In this document: piece by piece, positions 63,466-64,000 of the stretch
How the letters are laid out: each line of letters opens with the position of its first letter
How positions within the stretch are numbered: the stretch's first letter is position 1
From: Echinometra lucunter
Taxonomy: Eukaryota > Echinodermata > Echinoidea > Camarodonta > Echinometridae
Reading direction: 5' to 3'
Assembly (NCBI GenBank): GCA_029962745.1
Contig: CM057167.1
Location: forward strand, 19,558,054 to 19,622,053
DNA length: 64,000 nt
The notes under the pieces: generated by a model
Databases searched by the model: none
The model's input: only the letters and a program-made list of their open reading frames with translations
Told to the model about the DNA's origin: nothing
Position numbers and translations under genes: made by a program

Positions 63466-64000
63466 TATGACAGATAAGATTATTAAAAGTTTTACTAACT
63501 GATTAATTCAAATATCATTTCTTCCTTAAAAAGTGTGGGGGGATGTTTGTACACACCATCCTCCCTCTTGAAAAAGTGGGGGATATATCCCCCATCCCCC
63601 CGGGATTTACGCCAATGGGGCAGACTTTGAGTATTTGTTCTCCACGTCCCCCCCCCCCCCCCCACACACACACACACATTGCTGACGACAGAATACACGC
63701 CATGTACTGTAGTTTAACAATTACATTAGCTTGTGTATTACACATTGAAATGTCTGCCTTACTATAAGATATAACAAGCGATATAAACTTATTACAAACT
63801 GATAGTGTGAGAAGAAGCCAACAGCGACTGAGTGAGAAAATTTTCAAGTGTTGAGGAGCGGGAAATGGTATTTTAGAGCACTTCACAGCTTGAATATGAT
63901 GCTTATGACAGCATCCACTTATTTACAAATTACTGTATAATTTTTCTTTTCAGTCCTCAAAATTTCTGCGGGGGGGGGGGGGCAACTGGGGGGGGGGCAA
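63466..64000. other. No gene; G/C homopolymers
   Basis: C tract followed by (CA)n at about 63648-63680; G tracts at about 63970-63982 and 63988-63996. Minus-strand frames here are low-complexity. Confidence 0.5.

Overview
The window looks like AT-rich nuclear DNA from a marine invertebrate deuterostome, most probably an echinoderm. The basis is an intron-rich, vertebrate-like spliceosome gene, a TIR protein of a type I associate with non-vertebrate deuterostomes, and very many short inverted-repeat and foldback elements. The species assignment is inference.

All three protein genes I can support read on the minus strand. (1) 2104-7266 holds the first two coding exons of an unrecognised gene that probably runs off the low end of the window. 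(2) 12182-41839 is a complete EFTUD2 (Snu114, U5 snRNP 116 kDa GTPase) with 25 coding exons, every junction in phase, giving 975 residues. (3) 54588-56834 is an intronless reading frame of 723 residues that joins a TTC22-like tetratricopeptide region to a TLR-type TIR domain and a short C-terminal hydrophobic segment. One ordinary tRNA-Thr(AGT) lies at 7853-7926 on the plus strand.

Most of the rest is repeat. EFTUD2 introns carry several families of short elements flanked by TTAA, hAT-like CAGAG elements, GGGCCC-ended elements, SINEs, a frameshifted LINE in intron 1 and long (GAA/TTC)n tracts. Several insertions are nested, and in three cases a related copy elsewhere in the window shows the uninterrupted state. 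EFTUD2 also carries decayed partial copies of its own exons: two tandem copies of the 3' half of exon 13 and one of exon 19, all just downstream of the true exon.

Between EFTUD2 and the TPR-TIR gene lie a 2.2 kb block built of degenerate ACCATGGT palindromes (about forty CCATGG sites by eye), purine-rich tracts and a 1 kb foldback element. From 57 kb to the end are more foldbacks, hairpins and G/C homopolymer runs, with one unrecognised coding-like fragment near 58.5 kb.

The genes do not form an obvious functional unit. EFTUD2 is housekeeping; the TPR-TIR protein is the strongest candidate for something little described, probably an innate immune scaffold or adaptor.
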